Part shown: positions 27,120 to 36,937 of the stretch, piece by piece
Layout: every line of letters starts with the position of its first letter
Numbering within the stretch: the first letter of the stretch is position 1
Assembly (NCBI RefSeq): GCF_902829255.1
Contig: NZ_CADEPK010000033.1
Location: 36,983 to 100,982 of the forward strand
Direction of reading: 5' to 3'
From: Metabacillus niabensis
GTDB lineage: Bacteria; Bacillota; Bacilli; Bacillales; Bacillaceae
Length of the DNA stretch: 64,000 nt
Program-made: the position numbers and the translations under genes
Notes under the pieces: generated by a model
The model's database searches: none
What the model saw: only the letters and a program-made list of their open reading frames with translations
What the model was told of the DNA's origin: nothing

Positions 27120-28829
27120 ATGAAGTTACTCAAGAATCTAAAGATTAGCTATAAAATTGTTGTTTTAATCATTATTTCACTTATTAGCTTATTAGCAGTT
27201 GGAACAATAGGCTTTGTACAAATAAAGGATATGGGAAATAAGCTTGATGATATGTATACAAATAAGCTTCAATCAATAGACACTGTAAGCTTACTAAAAA
27301 CGAATAACCAAATTATCGAAAAATCATTAATTGAGCTGATGATTACTACGGACGACACACGAAATAAAGATTTATTAACTGATATTGAAAAAAGACTAAC
27401 AGAAATAGAAAAAATATTAGCTTCCTATCAAACAAATAACACAAAGGAACTAGAGACATTAGATAAAATTTCAGCATTATCTGATGAAATCGGAAAATCC
27501 TTTCCAAACATACTGGAGTTGTCTGCTAGTAATCAAAATGAAGAAGCATACGAAATCTATGTAACGACTACAGGACCAATTTTAAGACAAATTGATGACA
27601 ATTTCACAAATTTAATACAGATTAATCGGGATGATGCAAAATCAGTAAATGAACAAAATAAAAGTGATGTTCATTCTTCAATCATCTTAATCATTAGTAT
27701 TACAATCCTTTCATTGGTTCTCTTTGGCTTAGTGAGCTGGATTATTTCAGCATTGATTGTTAAGCCAGTTAAGCAAATGGAGTCATTAATGAAGCAAGCC
27801 GAGAATGGGGACCTAAGTGTTCAAAGTACGTACCAATCAAAGGATGAAATTGGTTTCCTTTCACAATCCTTTAACAATATGTTAAGGCAATTAAACGAAG
27901 TAATATCAAAAATTCAATTAGCATCAAGCCAAGTTGCCGCTTCATCGGAGCAATTAATGACAAGTGCAGAAGAGACAAATCGTGCGTCAGAGCATATCGC
28001 TGAGGCAAGCACAGTCCTTTCTACTTCTGCTGAAACTTCTGTGAGAGAAACTGAAAATGCTTCAACAGCAGTTCAAGAAATGGCAATGGGTATTAATCAC
28101 ATTACCGAGTCTATCTCACTCGTATCTGAGCATTCGAATACGACCACTGCAGAATCTGAAAAAGGGAATATTTCACTAAAGAAAACGATTGATCAAATGG
28201 ATTCTATTAACAAAACGGTCCTGTCATCATCAAGTATTATAAAAGACCTAGGTGAACGTTCAAAGGAAATTGAAAATATAGTCGCAATGATTTCTGGCAT
28301 TTCAAATCAAACAAATCTATTAGCCTTAAATGCAGCAATCGAAGCAGCTCGTGCTGGCGAACATGGAAAGGGTTTTGCCGTCGTTGCTGATGAGGTAAGA
28401 AAGCTTGCAGAGGAATCAAATCGTTCTGCAGAACAAATCACTCACCTTATTCAAGAAGTCCAAAACAATACTTTAAATGCAGTAGATGCAATGGATAAAT
28501 GCATGCAGGAAATGAAGACTGGCCTCGAACTAATTAATGAAACTGGCACATCCTTCAATCACATTCTTCAATCTGCTACAGATGTTTCAAAGCAATCGGA
28601 AGAAGTAACAGCAGCTGCTGAAGAGATGTCGGCAAGTGTCGAACAAACAGCATATGGTATTTTAGAAATTTCTAAAAATGCCGAAACCTCCGCCTCTACA
28701 TCTCAAACAGTGGCCGCTGGAACCGAGGAGCAGCTAGCATCAATGGAGGAAATCACAGCTTCTGCACATACACTAGCAAAAATGGCAGAAGAGCTTCAAA
28801 CAATGGTTAGTATGTTTAAAATAAAATAG
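27120..28829 (+). CDS. Methyl-accepting chemotaxis protein (first of tandem pair)
   Basis: The 569-residue receptor has a first membrane helix (about residues 11-30), an extracytoplasmic four-helix-bundle sensor (about 31-187), a second helix (188-212) and HAMP. A long signalling coiled coil follows, whose tip is [25 protein letters not shown]. The tip binds CheA/CheW, and EE/QE-rich flanks ([17 protein letters not shown]) are methylation sites. AAGGGGTG precedes the ATG. A near-copy of the same length lies 350 bases downstream with a divergent sensor domain, so the two should detect different ligands while sharing the signalling part. Confidence 0.95.
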   Translation: MKLLKNLKISYKIVVLIIISLISLLAVGTIGFVQIKDMGNKLDDMYTNKLQSIDTVSLLKTNNQIIEKSLIELMITTDDTRNKDLLTDIEKRLTEIEKILASYQTNNTKELETLDKISALSDEIGKSFPNILELSASNQNEEAYEIYVTTTGPILRQIDDNFTNLIQINRDDAKSVNEQNKSDVHSSIILIISITILSLVLFGLVSWIISALIVKPVKQMESLMKQAENGDLSVQSTYQSKDEIGFLSQSFNNMLRQLNEVISKIQLASSQVAASSEQLMTSAEETNRASEHIAEASTVLSTSAETSVRETENASTAVQEMAMGINHITESISLVSEHSNTTTAESEKGNISLKKTIDQMDSINKTVLSSSSIIKDLGERSKEIENIVAMISGISNQTNLLALNAAIEAARAGEHGKGFAVVADEVRKLAEESNRSAEQITHLIQEVQNNTLNAVDAMDKCMQEMKTGLELINETGTSFNHILQSATDVSKQSEEVTAAAEEMSASVEQTAYGILEISKNAETSASTSQTVAAGTEEQLASMEEITASAHTLAKMAEELQTMVSMFKIK

Positions 28830-28876
28830 AAAAATATGATAGTTAATGTATTCACAAAAACTACTTTCTCTACTTT

Positions 28877-28920
28877 ATAAATGAGGATGACTCAAAAAGG
28901 GTCTCCCTCATTTATTTTGT
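28877..28920 (+). terminator. Terminator after the first chemoreceptor gene
   Basis: ATAAATGAGG/CCTCATTTAT arms are followed by TTTGT. Confidence 0.8.
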
Positions 28921-28999
28921 CTCTATAATTTTTAAAGCCACTCTACGATTAAAGTTGTAAAAACACTAGAAAAATAACTCTATTTTTAACGTTTATTAG

Positions 29000-29029
29000 A
29001 AGAGCAGGGATACTTCCTTGCTCTTTTTA
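29000..29029 (+). terminator. Second hairpin between the chemoreceptor genes
   Basis: AAGAGCA/TGCTCTT arms with a GGGATACTTCCT loop are followed by a T run. It provides further separation of the two receptor units. Confidence 0.75.
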
Positions 29030-29096
29030 ATATCGCTATTTTAAGTAACAAATAGATTTTTTTGGAATTTTTCACATTAAGATAAACATTTCATTA

Positions 29097-29123
29097 TTAA
29101 TTTCTTCAAAATTATGTCGATAT
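29097..29123 (+). promoter_or_regulatory. Sigma-D-like promoter of the second chemoreceptor gene
   Basis: TTAA is followed after 15 bases by GTCGATAT, again one or two changes from the sigma-D consensus. Confidence 0.55.
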
Positions 29124-29182
29124 AAAAACTATTGATAAGTTTAATCGAGGAATTGGCACAACATGAAGGAGAGACTATATCT

Positions 29183-30892
29183 ATGAAATGGCTTAAGGAT
29201 TTAAAAATCATCTTTAAAATTACCATTATAGCAGTAATTTCGTTAATCGGTATTGTCATTGTAGGATTAACAGGTTTTAGCGAAATAAGAAATATGGGAA
29301 ATAAGCTAGATGATATGTACACGGATAATCTAAAACCGATCGAAACAGTAAGTAAGATAAAATCAAATCTACAATATACTCAACAAAACCTTATTGAATT
29401 AATGGTGAATACTGATGAAAGCCGAAACGAGGAATTATTAGCTGAACTCACTGCCAAATTAGAGGAAAATGAGAAGCTATTAGAAACGTATCATACGAAT
29501 GACCAAGATCAATTAGAAAAGCTAGACAGGGTGACAAATTTATCTAACCAAATCACTGATTCCGTAGCAAAAGTAATCGATCTTGCTTCAGCTAATAAAA
29601 ACAATGAGGCTTATGAGCTCTATGTTGCTGAAACAGATCCAATTTTGCAATTAATCGATGAAACTTATACAGATTTAATTGAATTAAATAGTAATTTTGC
29701 AAAAGCAGTTAATAATCAAAACAGTAAGGATATTCAATATGCAACAATCATTATGATCAGCATTACGATTGGTTGCATTATACTATTTGGTTTAGTTAGC
29801 TTAATCATCGCAGGTCTTATCTATAAACCTGTGAAACAGATGGAAGGCTTGATGAAAAGAGCCGAAAACGGAGATTTATCTGTCCAAAGCGATTATCAAT
29901 CAAAGGATGAAATCGGTTCTCTATCTACATCCTTTAATAACATGCTTATTCAATTAAATCAATTAATCTCAAAAATCGGATTATCTTCAGACCATGTTGC
30001 AGCTGCATCTGAACAATTAATGACAAGTGCCGAAGAAACAAATCGTGCATCAGAGCATATAGCTGAGGCAAGTACAGTCCTTGCGTCATCTGCTGAAACT
30101 TCAGTAAGAGAAACGGAACAAGCATCAACCTCGATTCAAGAAATGGCAATGGGCATTAATCATATTACAGAGTCTATCTCACTCGTATCAGAGCATTCAA
30201 ATACAACAACTGCAGAATCTGAAAAGGGGAATGTTTTTCTTAAGAAAACAATTAATCAAATGGATTCTATTAACCAAACAGTTCTTGAATCCTCAAGCAT
30301 TATAAAAGACCTTGGGCAACGTTCAAAGGAAATCGAGAACATCGTTGCGATGATTTCTACTATTTCTAATCAAACAAATCTATTAGCCTTAAACGCTGCA
30401 ATTGAAGCTGCTCGGGCTGGAGAACACGGGAAAGGCTTTGCTGTTGTAGCTGATGAGGTTAGAAAGCTTGCCGAGGAATCGAATCGTTCTGCAGAGCAAA
30501 TCACACAACTCATTCAAGAAATCCAAAACAATACATTAAATGCAGTCGAGGCAATGGATAAATGTATGACAGAAATGAAGGCTGGCCTTGACTTGATAAA
30601 TCAAACAGGGGAATCCTTTAACCAAATTCTTCACTCCGCGACAGACGTATCGAAGCAATCCGAGGAAGTAACTGCAGCAGCACAGCAAATGTCTGCAAGT
30701 GTTGAACAAACAGCCTACGGCATATTAGAAATTTCCAAAAATGCAGAAACCTCTGCTTCTTCATCACAAACAGTAGCAGCAGGAGCCGAAGAACAGCTTG
30801 CATCAATGGAGGAAATTACAGCCTCTGCCCAAACATTAGCTAAAATGGCTGAGGAGCTTCAGACAATGGTGAGTACGTTTAAATTAAAATAA
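29183..30892 (+). CDS. Methyl-accepting chemotaxis protein (second of tandem pair)
   Basis: With the ATG at 29183 (behind GAAGGAGAG) this receptor is 569 residues, exactly the length of its upstream paralogue. Helix one, four-helix-bundle sensor, helix two, HAMP and signalling domain occur at the same places. The cytoplasmic halves are nearly identical (for example [20 protein letters not shown] against [20 protein letters not shown]), while the sensor regions differ more. A longer upstream frame is rejected because it lacks a ribosome binding site. The pair looks like a tandem duplication followed by divergence of ligand specificity. Confidence 0.95.
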   Translation: MKWLKDLKIIFKITIIAVISLIGIVIVGLTGFSEIRNMGNKLDDMYTDNLKPIETVSKIKSNLQYTQQNLIELMVNTDESRNEELLAELTAKLEENEKLLETYHTNDQDQLEKLDRVTNLSNQITDSVAKVIDLASANKNNEAYELYVAETDPILQLIDETYTDLIELNSNFAKAVNNQNSKDIQYATIIMISITIGCIILFGLVSLIIAGLIYKPVKQMEGLMKRAENGDLSVQSDYQSKDEIGSLSTSFNNMLIQLNQLISKIGLSSDHVAAASEQLMTSAEETNRASEHIAEASTVLASSAETSVRETEQASTSIQEMAMGINHITESISLVSEHSNTTTAESEKGNVFLKKTINQMDSINQTVLESSSIIKDLGQRSKEIENIVAMISTISNQTNLLALNAAIEAARAGEHGKGFAVVADEVRKLAEESNRSAEQITQLIQEIQNNTLNAVEAMDKCMTEMKAGLDLINQTGESFNQILHSATDVSKQSEEVTAAAQQMSASVEQTAYGILEISKNAETSASSSQTVAAGAEEQLASMEEITASAQTLAKMAEELQTMVSTFKLK

Positions 30893-30963
30893 ACTACTAA
30901 AAAACTTAACAGTAGTTTTATCTAATTTACAAATGAATTTGCCAGTTAAGCTTTCACCTTGCA

Positions 30964-30997
30964 AAGGTCGTCTCACATAAATGAGACGGCCTTTTAT
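30964..30997 (+). terminator. Terminator after the second chemoreceptor gene
   Basis: AAGGTCGTCTCA/TGAGACGGCCTT arms with a six-base loop are followed by TTATTG. Confidence 0.85.
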
Positions 30998-31036
30998 TGT
31001 ACATAGAGAAGAAAATAAAACATTTTCTTCTTACAT

Positions 31037-31561
31037 TTAGAGCTTTTCTATTAGTTCAATTATTTTTGATTCTAGTTTATGTAACCTTTCATTCATTCCC
31101 TTCCATTCCCTTTCTAAATATTCAATTCTCCCTTCCGTCTCTTCTTTAGTTGATTCTCTTTCACTATGGTCAGCAGAAGAGGAATTTATAGTACTATTTT
31201 TTTCAATTGCATAGCCTTGTTCACCCAGAATTGAAATGAGTTTTTTCCTTTCAGAAGGGTGTAGTGCATTAATTTGTGTAATAATATGTTCTATTCGATT
31301 ATCCTGTAATTTATCTAAACCAACTTGTCTATCAGTAATAACCTTTACGAAAGGAATTTCGCTCGTTAATTCCTGTATTGTCTCTTCAATTAAGCCCATA
31401 TACCTTGATTCTAACCAATCTCTAGAGAATTCATTTTGAGCAATAATTGTCCAATTATTCCCCTCTATTTTTGCATCAGTTGCCTTTAACCATGTTTCAA
31501 AGGATGGCTTACTTAATTTTCCTTCTATCAGTTTCAACACTTCTAACCAACGTTCATTCAT
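31037..31561 (-). CDS. Stand-alone DnaA domain I protein with coiled-coil tail
   Basis: Residues 4-75 read as domain I of the replication initiator DnaA: WLEVLKLIEGKLSKPSFETW, then NEFSRDWLESRYMGLIEETI, nearly as in Bacillus DnaA. The AAA+ ATPase and DNA-binding domains are absent. After a linker (residues 78-125) and a Ser/Glu-rich stretch, the C-terminus from about residue 140 is a heptad-patterned coiled coil (IEYLEREWKGMNERLHKLES). DnaA domain I self-associates and binds DnaD, SirA or DnaB helicase, so this could modulate initiation, or use the module for another partner (inference). AAAGGAG precedes the ATG; the protein is complete and not a fragment of dnaA. Confidence 0.85.
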   Translation of the reverse strand: MNERWLEVLKLIEGKLSKPSFETWLKATDAKIEGNNWTIIAQNEFSRDWLESRYMGLIEETIQELTSEIPFVKVITDRQVGLDKLQDNRIEHIITQINALHPSERKKLISILGEQGYAIEKNSTINSSSADHSERESTKEETEGRIEYLEREWKGMNERLHKLESKIIELIEKL

Positions 31562-31628
31562 AAGTAGAAACAGCTCCTTTAATTTTTCAATGATTCATAG
31601 CAAAACAACATTTATACCATCCAAACAA

Positions 31629-31670
31629 CAAAGGTCTAACAAGATGACTTAACATCTTGTTAGACCTTTG
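31629..31670 (-). terminator. Terminator of the RND efflux gene
   Basis: Perfect 18-base arms begin CAAAGGTCTAACAAGATG with a six-base loop. Flanking A/T tracts allow use in either direction, but only the leftward pump gene ends here. Confidence 0.85.
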
Positions 31671-31673
31671 ATT

Positions 31674-34600
31674 TTAGTTATCCTGTACTTCATTCCGTTT
31701 TTTCTTAAACATCTTCGATAAAACTTCGTACACGATTGGGACGATTATTAATGTTAATAACGTTGAGCTTGTTAATCCACCGATAACGGTAATTCCAAGT
31801 CCCTTCGAAATTAAACCTCCACCGCCTCCTGTGCCAATTGCTAATGGAATTAATGCACCAACTGTAGCAATAGCTGTCATAAGGATTGGGCGTAGACGCG
31901 TAGCTCCTGCTTCAAGGATCGCTTCACGCATTGACATACCGTCACGTTCCATATGAATGATTCGGTCAACGAGTACGATCGCATTCGTTACAACAATACC
32001 AATTAACATGAGAAGACCCATCATAACCGATACAGAAATTGTTTCTCCTGCGATTAAGAGACCGACAAAGGAACCAATAACCGCAAATGGTAACGAGAAT
32101 AGAATCGCAAACGGCGCAACCCCTTCACCAAATGTAACTACGAGGATGAAGTATACAATCGCGATCGCTGCAAGCATCGCTACACCTAGCTGTGTAAAGG
32201 TTTCTTGCATATCAGCAGTAACCCCAGCAACATCCATTGTTACTCCTTTAGGTAAATCAATATCATCAAGCTTTTTGTCTAGCTCAGATGATACTTTTGA
32301 AATATCATCACCAATAACAGTACCTGATACTGTTGCATAATATTCACCTTTACTACGAGCAAGTGTATTCATTGTTGTGCCCTCTTCAACCGTCACAAGC
32401 TCAGATAAAGGCATTGCTCCAGCCTGTGTTTGAACAGGTGTTTCTAACATTTCATCGATTGATTTAGGCTCTGCTTCTTGGTCCTGTTGAACAATCACAT
32501 CAATTGCTTCTCCATCTTTTTCAACAGTTGTTAATACGTCTTTTGTGTTATTCGGACTTAACATCATGACGATTTGACCAGTAGTTAATCCGTATTGCAG
32601 CAAATGATCTTGCTCTACATTAAAGACATATTCGACATATGCATCTTCTGCACTTGATGAAACATCTTCAAGCTTTTTGTTATCCTTCATAATGTCTTCA
32701 GCTTTTTTAACTGTTTCATTCAGCTTATCTAAATCTTCACTATAGAAGGTGTAGCTAACCTCATTTGTTGAACCCGACATTGAACTAAAGTTTTGGCTCT
32801 TCCATTCACCAGACTGACCGATATTGAAAACATAATCTTCAATTTCTTCACGAACCTCTGGGAAGTTTTCCATATCAGGATCAAAAATTAAATACATTAA
32901 TGCGCCACCAGCGCCGCCACCCATCATAGCCGTTTGCACATCTGCTTCTTCATTAACAGATAACTGAAGAATGTCGATATCATCTCGTTTTAATAATTCT
33001 TCCTCAACCTTAGCGACATTCTCTAACGTTTCATCCTTTAGCTCACCTGTCGCAGGAGTATACGTTAGATACATGACCTTTTCCTCTTCACTACCCATAA
33101 AGCTAAAGCCAATTAACGGAGTTAAGCTTAAGCTTCCTACTAAAAGAATGATCGCTGCAAGTGATGTCACAATTTTATGATTTAATGTCCATTCAAGCAC
33201 TTTCTTGTAGACGTTTGAAAGCTTCCCTTGCTCTTTATGGCCACCCTCTGTTTTTTCACTATATAAACGCTTTTTAAATAGGAAGTGTGATAAAGCAGGA
33301 ACAATGGTAATCGCCACAATTAACGATGCACCTAACGCAAATGTCATCGTTAAAGCAAATGGCATGAACAATTCACCAACCATACCGCCAACGAAAATTA
33401 GTGGTGCAAATACCGCAACCGTTACTAATGTTGAAGATAAGATCGGTTTAAACATTTCAATTGTTGCCTCACGTACAAGCGCACGTCCTGATAATTTTTC
33501 TTCTTTTAAATGAAGCCGTCGATAAATATTTTCAACAACAACAATCGAGTCATCGATAACACGACCGATTGCAACTGTTACCGCACCTAATGTCATGATA
33601 TTTAGTGTAATATCAAGCCAGTTCAATAGCAGGAGCGCCATGAAAATCGATACTGGAATAGAAATAATTGAGATAATTGTTGACTTAAAATCACGTAAGA
33701 ATAGCAAAATAATCAATACAGCGATTAAACCACCAAACAATGCCTTTTCAACCATCGTATGGACTGATTTCTCAATTGGCTCACCTTGGTCAAGTGAGAT
33801 ATCAATAACAAGTCCATCAATTCTCTCTTGTTCTTCTTCTACTAACTCTTTTACCTCATTTACGACATCAACTGTATTATCTTGCTGACCTTTAACGATT
33901 TGAATCGCTATTGCATCCTCACCATTTGTTCGTGAAACAGATTGAACCTTACCAACCGTCTCAATCTTCGCAATATCACCAAGCTTAACAAAAGGTGTTT
34001 GGACTGTTTCAGAAGGAGTTACAGGAATAACCATTTCTTTTAGTTCATCTGCTGTCATGAACTTACCATCGATCGCAACGGCTTGTTCACCTTCTTCAAA
34101 CTCGTAAAGACCTAATGATACAGCCATATCACTAGCTTGGATCATTTCCTTTACTTTATCTTCAGTTAGACCGTATTGGGCCATTTTTTCCTTATCATAC
34201 GTTAATTGAACTTCATCGATATGCTGTCCAGAAATCGTTGCTGAGGCTACACCGTCGAGCTTTTCAATTTTCGGAAGTAAAATATCATTTACTGTTGATG
34301 TAAGCTCAACAATATCTTCCTTTGTACTACTAACACTTAACGCAACGACAGGCATCATATTCATACTGATTGCCGAAATCGTAGGTTCTTCTACATCCTC
34401 AGGCAAAGTTACATTGCTTAAAGCTGATTCAAGCTGGCGTTTCTTTTCATCCATATCAACACCATAATCATATTCAACTTGAATACTAGATAAGTTAGAG
34501 GATGAATTTGAGTAAACTGCATTTACATCTTCTAGTCCTTCTACTGCCCTTTCAATCGGCATGGACACATCTTCCATTACTTTTTCAGGTGTTGCACCAG

Positions 34601-34757
34601 GATAAATACCTGTTACCATTAAGTATGGAATCGAAATATCTGGTATCGTTTCTGTTTTCATCTGTGTACCAGAATAAATACCTGAAACCGTAATAATTAT
34701 CGTAAGTAACCATACCGCAAGTTTATTTTTCAGTACAAAATTTACTATAGATTTCAC
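31674..34757 (-). CDS. swrC: RND efflux transporter, SwrC/AcrB type
   Basis: About 1,027 residues, full length for a hydrophobe/amphiphile RND pump. It has twelve helices, two large extracytoplasmic loops, and the family motifs YPGATPEKVMEDVSMPIERA, GRVIDDSIVVVENIYR (proton-relay Asp pair in helix four) and GATRLRPILMTAIATV. The N-terminus IVNFVLKNKLAVWLLTIIIT is that of Bacillus SwrC (YerP), which exports surfactin-like lipopeptides. GTG at 34757, behind AGGGTAGGTG, is chosen over a TTG ten codons earlier that lacks a ribosome binding site. A TetR gene is divergent, as in the yerO-swrC arrangement. Confidence 0.92.
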   Translation of the reverse strand: MKSIVNFVLKNKLAVWLLTIIITVSGIYSGTQMKTETIPDISIPYLMVTGIYPGATPEKVMEDVSMPIERAVEGLEDVNAVYSNSSSNLSSIQVEYDYGVDMDEKKRQLESALSNVTLPEDVEEPTISAISMNMMPVVALSVSSTKEDIVELTSTVNDILLPKIEKLDGVASATISGQHIDEVQLTYDKEKMAQYGLTEDKVKEMIQASDMAVSLGLYEFEEGEQAVAIDGKFMTADELKEMVIPVTPSETVQTPFVKLGDIAKIETVGKVQSVSRTNGEDAIAIQIVKGQQDNTVDVVNEVKELVEEEQERIDGLVIDISLDQGEPIEKSVHTMVEKALFGGLIAVLIILLFLRDFKSTIISIISIPVSIFMALLLLNWLDITLNIMTLGAVTVAIGRVIDDSIVVVENIYRRLHLKEEKLSGRALVREATIEMFKPILSSTLVTVAVFAPLIFVGGMVGELFMPFALTMTFALGASLIVAITIVPALSHFLFKKRLYSEKTEGGHKEQGKLSNVYKKVLEWTLNHKIVTSLAAIILLVGSLSLTPLIGFSFMGSEEEKVMYLTYTPATGELKDETLENVAKVEEELLKRDDIDILQLSVNEEADVQTAMMGGGAGGALMYLIFDPDMENFPEVREEIEDYVFNIGQSGEWKSQNFSSMSGSTNEVSYTFYSEDLDKLNETVKKAEDIMKDNKKLEDVSSSAEDAYVEYVFNVEQDHLLQYGLTTGQIVMMLSPNNTKDVLTTVEKDGEAIDVIVQQDQEAEPKSIDEMLETPVQTQAGAMPLSELVTVEEGTTMNTLARSKGEYYATVSGTVIGDDISKVSSELDKKLDDIDLPKGVTMDVAGVTADMQETFTQLGVAMLAAIAIVYFILVVTFGEGVAPFAILFSLPFAVIGSFVGLLIAGETISVSVMMGLLMLIGIVVTNAIVLVDRIIHMERDGMSMREAILEAGATRLRPILMTAIATVGALIPLAIGTGGGGGLISKGLGITVIGGLTSSTLLTLIIVPIVYEVLSKMFKKKRNEVQDN

Positions 34758-34803
34758 CTTTACACCTACCCTATTTGACTTAATCAATCTATTTATTTAT
34801 ACT

Positions 34804-34821
34804 AATGACTAATCGGTCATT
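34804..34821. promoter_or_regulatory. Probable TetR operator between swrC and its regulator
   Basis: AATGAC-TAATCG-GTCATT is a perfect inverted repeat of the TetR/AcrR type, placed between the divergent genes. Confidence 0.6.
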
Positions 34822-34852
34822 TGTCAACAACATTACCTAGGAGAGAGATAGA

Positions 34853-35683
34853 ATGTTGAAAAAACAATTAATTATGGAAAAGGCCTTGGAACTATTTGCA
34901 GAGCAAGGGTTTGAAGCAACATCAGTACAACAAATAACCGAACGCTGCGGCATTTCAAAAGGTGCATTTTACTTGTCCTTTAAATCTAAGGATGAGCTGA
35001 TCATTTCATTAATAGACCATTTCATGACGCAAATCGTCAGCGAAATTGACTACAAGGTCAGAACGATAGAAAATGAAAGCCTTTTATATGATTTCTACTA
35101 TTCAAGCTTTCATGCACTAAGTAAATACTCAAATTTCGCTAAATTATTTATTAAAGAACAAACTCATACGCTTAACGAGGAGTTACTAGCGAAGCTTCAC
35201 GGTTACAATCAACTACAAGATAAAACAATTTTATCGATGGTCGAAAGATTATATGGCAATAACGTCGAACATTCAAAATATGATTTAGTATATTGCATAA
35301 AAGGATTTATTCAAACTTATTTACCACTACTATTATTTACTAATATATCTCTAGATTTAGTAGCTCTAGCAAAGTCACTTACCGAAAAAACGGAGATATT
35401 AGCGAAACATGTGACCATCCCTTTTATTACGAATGAGCTAATACAAATCATAAACCAGCCTTTAGAGGAGCACTTCTCAGAAGAACAAATCATTGAAATG
35501 ATTGATCGAAACCTCGAAGTTATGGAAGAATCAATCGAAAAAGAATCTCTCCTTATATTGAAGGAAGAATTAGTAGAACCTAAACTAGGCCGGGCACTAA
35601 CAAAGGGATTATTAGAAAACATAAGAAACAATCCACACTGTAAATGGACTTCTTTTATACTTAGAAATTACTTTAATATTTGA
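34853..35683 (+). CDS. TetR/AcrR family regulator of the SwrC-type pump
   Basis: The 276-residue protein has an N-terminal helix-turn-helix (MEKALELFAEQGFEATSVQQ, then ITERCGISKGAFYLSFKSKD). The ligand domain is longer than usual and ends in a helical extension of about 70 residues (EEQIIEMIDRNLEVMEESIE). It corresponds in position to YerO, the repressor divergent from swrC in Bacillus subtilis. The palindrome in the shared promoter region is its likely site. AGGAGAGAG precedes the ATG. Confidence 0.9.
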   Translation: MLKKQLIMEKALELFAEQGFEATSVQQITERCGISKGAFYLSFKSKDELIISLIDHFMTQIVSEIDYKVRTIENESLLYDFYYSSFHALSKYSNFAKLFIKEQTHTLNEELLAKLHGYNQLQDKTILSMVERLYGNNVEHSKYDLVYCIKGFIQTYLPLLLFTNISLDLVALAKSLTEKTEILAKHVTIPFITNELIQIINQPLEEHFSEEQIIEMIDRNLEVMEESIEKESLLILKEELVEPKLGRALTKGLLENIRNNPHCKWTSFILRNYFNI

Positions 35684-35707
35684 TTCACTACAAAAGTAAC
35701 ACACGTA

Positions 35708-35737
35708 AAAAGGCAACTGTATAACGGTTGCCTTTTA
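35708..35737. terminator. Bidirectional terminator between tetR and lnrN
   Basis: AAAAGGCAAC/GTTGCCTTTT arms lie between convergent genes, with A and T runs on either side. Confidence 0.85.
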
Positions 35738-35764
35738 CTATGTTTTCTCTTTTCATCGCAACAT

Positions 35765-36925
35765 TTATTCAAAACGAATTCTTGTCATTCCTATCACTAA
35801 AAAAACAGCAGTGAATGCGAGAAGAATCCCAACTGGTACTAATATGTCCAATACTGTTCCTCCCCTTGCCGAAAGCTCTGCAAAGCCTTCAAGTCCCCAA
35901 TATTGCGGAACAAACTTAGCGAGCTGCTGCATGAAGTCTGGCATAATCTCAAGGGGCCAATAAACACCTCCAAGCATACATGTCGAAACAATAATAAGAT
36001 TCCCAAACACAGATTGTTGCTCTGATGATTTAACAATGCTAGCGATGAATAGACCTAATCCAATCGTACAAAGTAATAGGCTTGATACAAGGATAATGTT
36101 ACCTACTACATTTCCCCACTCGACGTGAAATACAAACTTCGAGACGAGCATAAGAATACCAAATTGAATCCAGCCAATTACGAAAAAGGCAAACAAATAC
36201 CCAATCAACAGTTCACTTTTCATTGTAGGAGTGGACATCATTCGATACCAGACACCAGTTTGTCTAGCCTCTAATATTACCCCTGTACTTACAAGCATTG
36301 TCATCATGACGAACATAATTGAAAAGCCTGCGGAACGGGCAGTCATATCATTCATCATTTCAAGTTCTTTACCTTTCATTATTGACACCATTTCAATTCC
36401 ATCTGGGGTTGTGGCAAGTTCTTTGGAAACTTTCTCTTGAACTACCTGCAAATCATCCCCTGTCACATTATGATACGTATTTGAAGCCTTTGCCGTCATC
36501 AATAGGTTAACGATACTATCGTTGATGACTTGCTCAATTATCGCCGCACCCTCAAATGAAGGTGATGCGATAAACGTAATTTCCGGAACCTCTATCTGCA
36601 AAACGTCATCCTCAAAGCCTTCATTGATCTGAATATACCCTGTTATTTTTTGTTCAGAGAATTTGTCACTTGCTTCCTGATGATTTTCAAGATTTATCGT
36701 CATGATCTCCTTACTCTCTATCTCTTGAATGAATGCCTCCGAAAAAGAAGACTGATCAAGATCAACGACAGCAATGGTTGGCTTTTCCTCCTCTTCCTCA
36801 TTAGAAAAGAGCCCCCCAAAAATGAACGTAAATAACAAAGGCATGCCAAACATAAGGAGGTATGATTGCGGCTTCTGAAAAATCCTCTTTAGTTCAAATA
36901 ATGTAATAGCACCAATCTTTCTCAT
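35765..36925 (-). CDS. lnrN: ABC transporter permease LnrN-like
   Basis: The 386-residue ABC-2 type permease has one N-terminal helix, a large extracytoplasmic domain (residues 45-215) and five C-terminal helices, including a conserved VWYRMMSTPTMKSELLIGYL turn. Length and order match LnrN (YfiN), one of two permeases of the linearmycin-resistance exporter of Bacillus subtilis. AGGAGGAGAAACG precedes the ATG; 12 bases separate it from the upstream permease gene. Confidence 0.85.
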   Translation of the reverse strand: MRKIGAITLFELKRIFQKPQSYLLMFGMPLLFTFIFGGLFSNEEEEEKPTIAVVDLDQSSFSEAFIQEIESKEIMTINLENHQEASDKFSEQKITGYIQINEGFEDDVLQIEVPEITFIASPSFEGAAIIEQVINDSIVNLLMTAKASNTYHNVTGDDLQVVQEKVSKELATTPDGIEMVSIMKGKELEMMNDMTARSAGFSIMFVMMTMLVSTGVILEARQTGVWYRMMSTPTMKSELLIGYLFAFFVIGWIQFGILMLVSKFVFHVEWGNVVGNIILVSSLLLCTIGLGLFIASIVKSSEQQSVFGNLIIVSTCMLGGVYWPLEIMPDFMQQLAKFVPQYWGLEGFAELSARGGTVLDILVPVGILLAFTAVFLVIGMTRIRFE

Positions 36926-36937
36926 CGTTTCTCCTCC

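Noticed and set aside
31037..31561. Replication origin or dnaA fragment
   Set aside because: No DnaA boxes cluster here, and the protein has its own start, stop and C-terminal coiled coil rather than a truncated AAA+ domain.
31957..32340. 127-residue frame opposite the RND pump
   Set aside because: Antisense to swrC, with no start signals and composition typical of a shadow frame.
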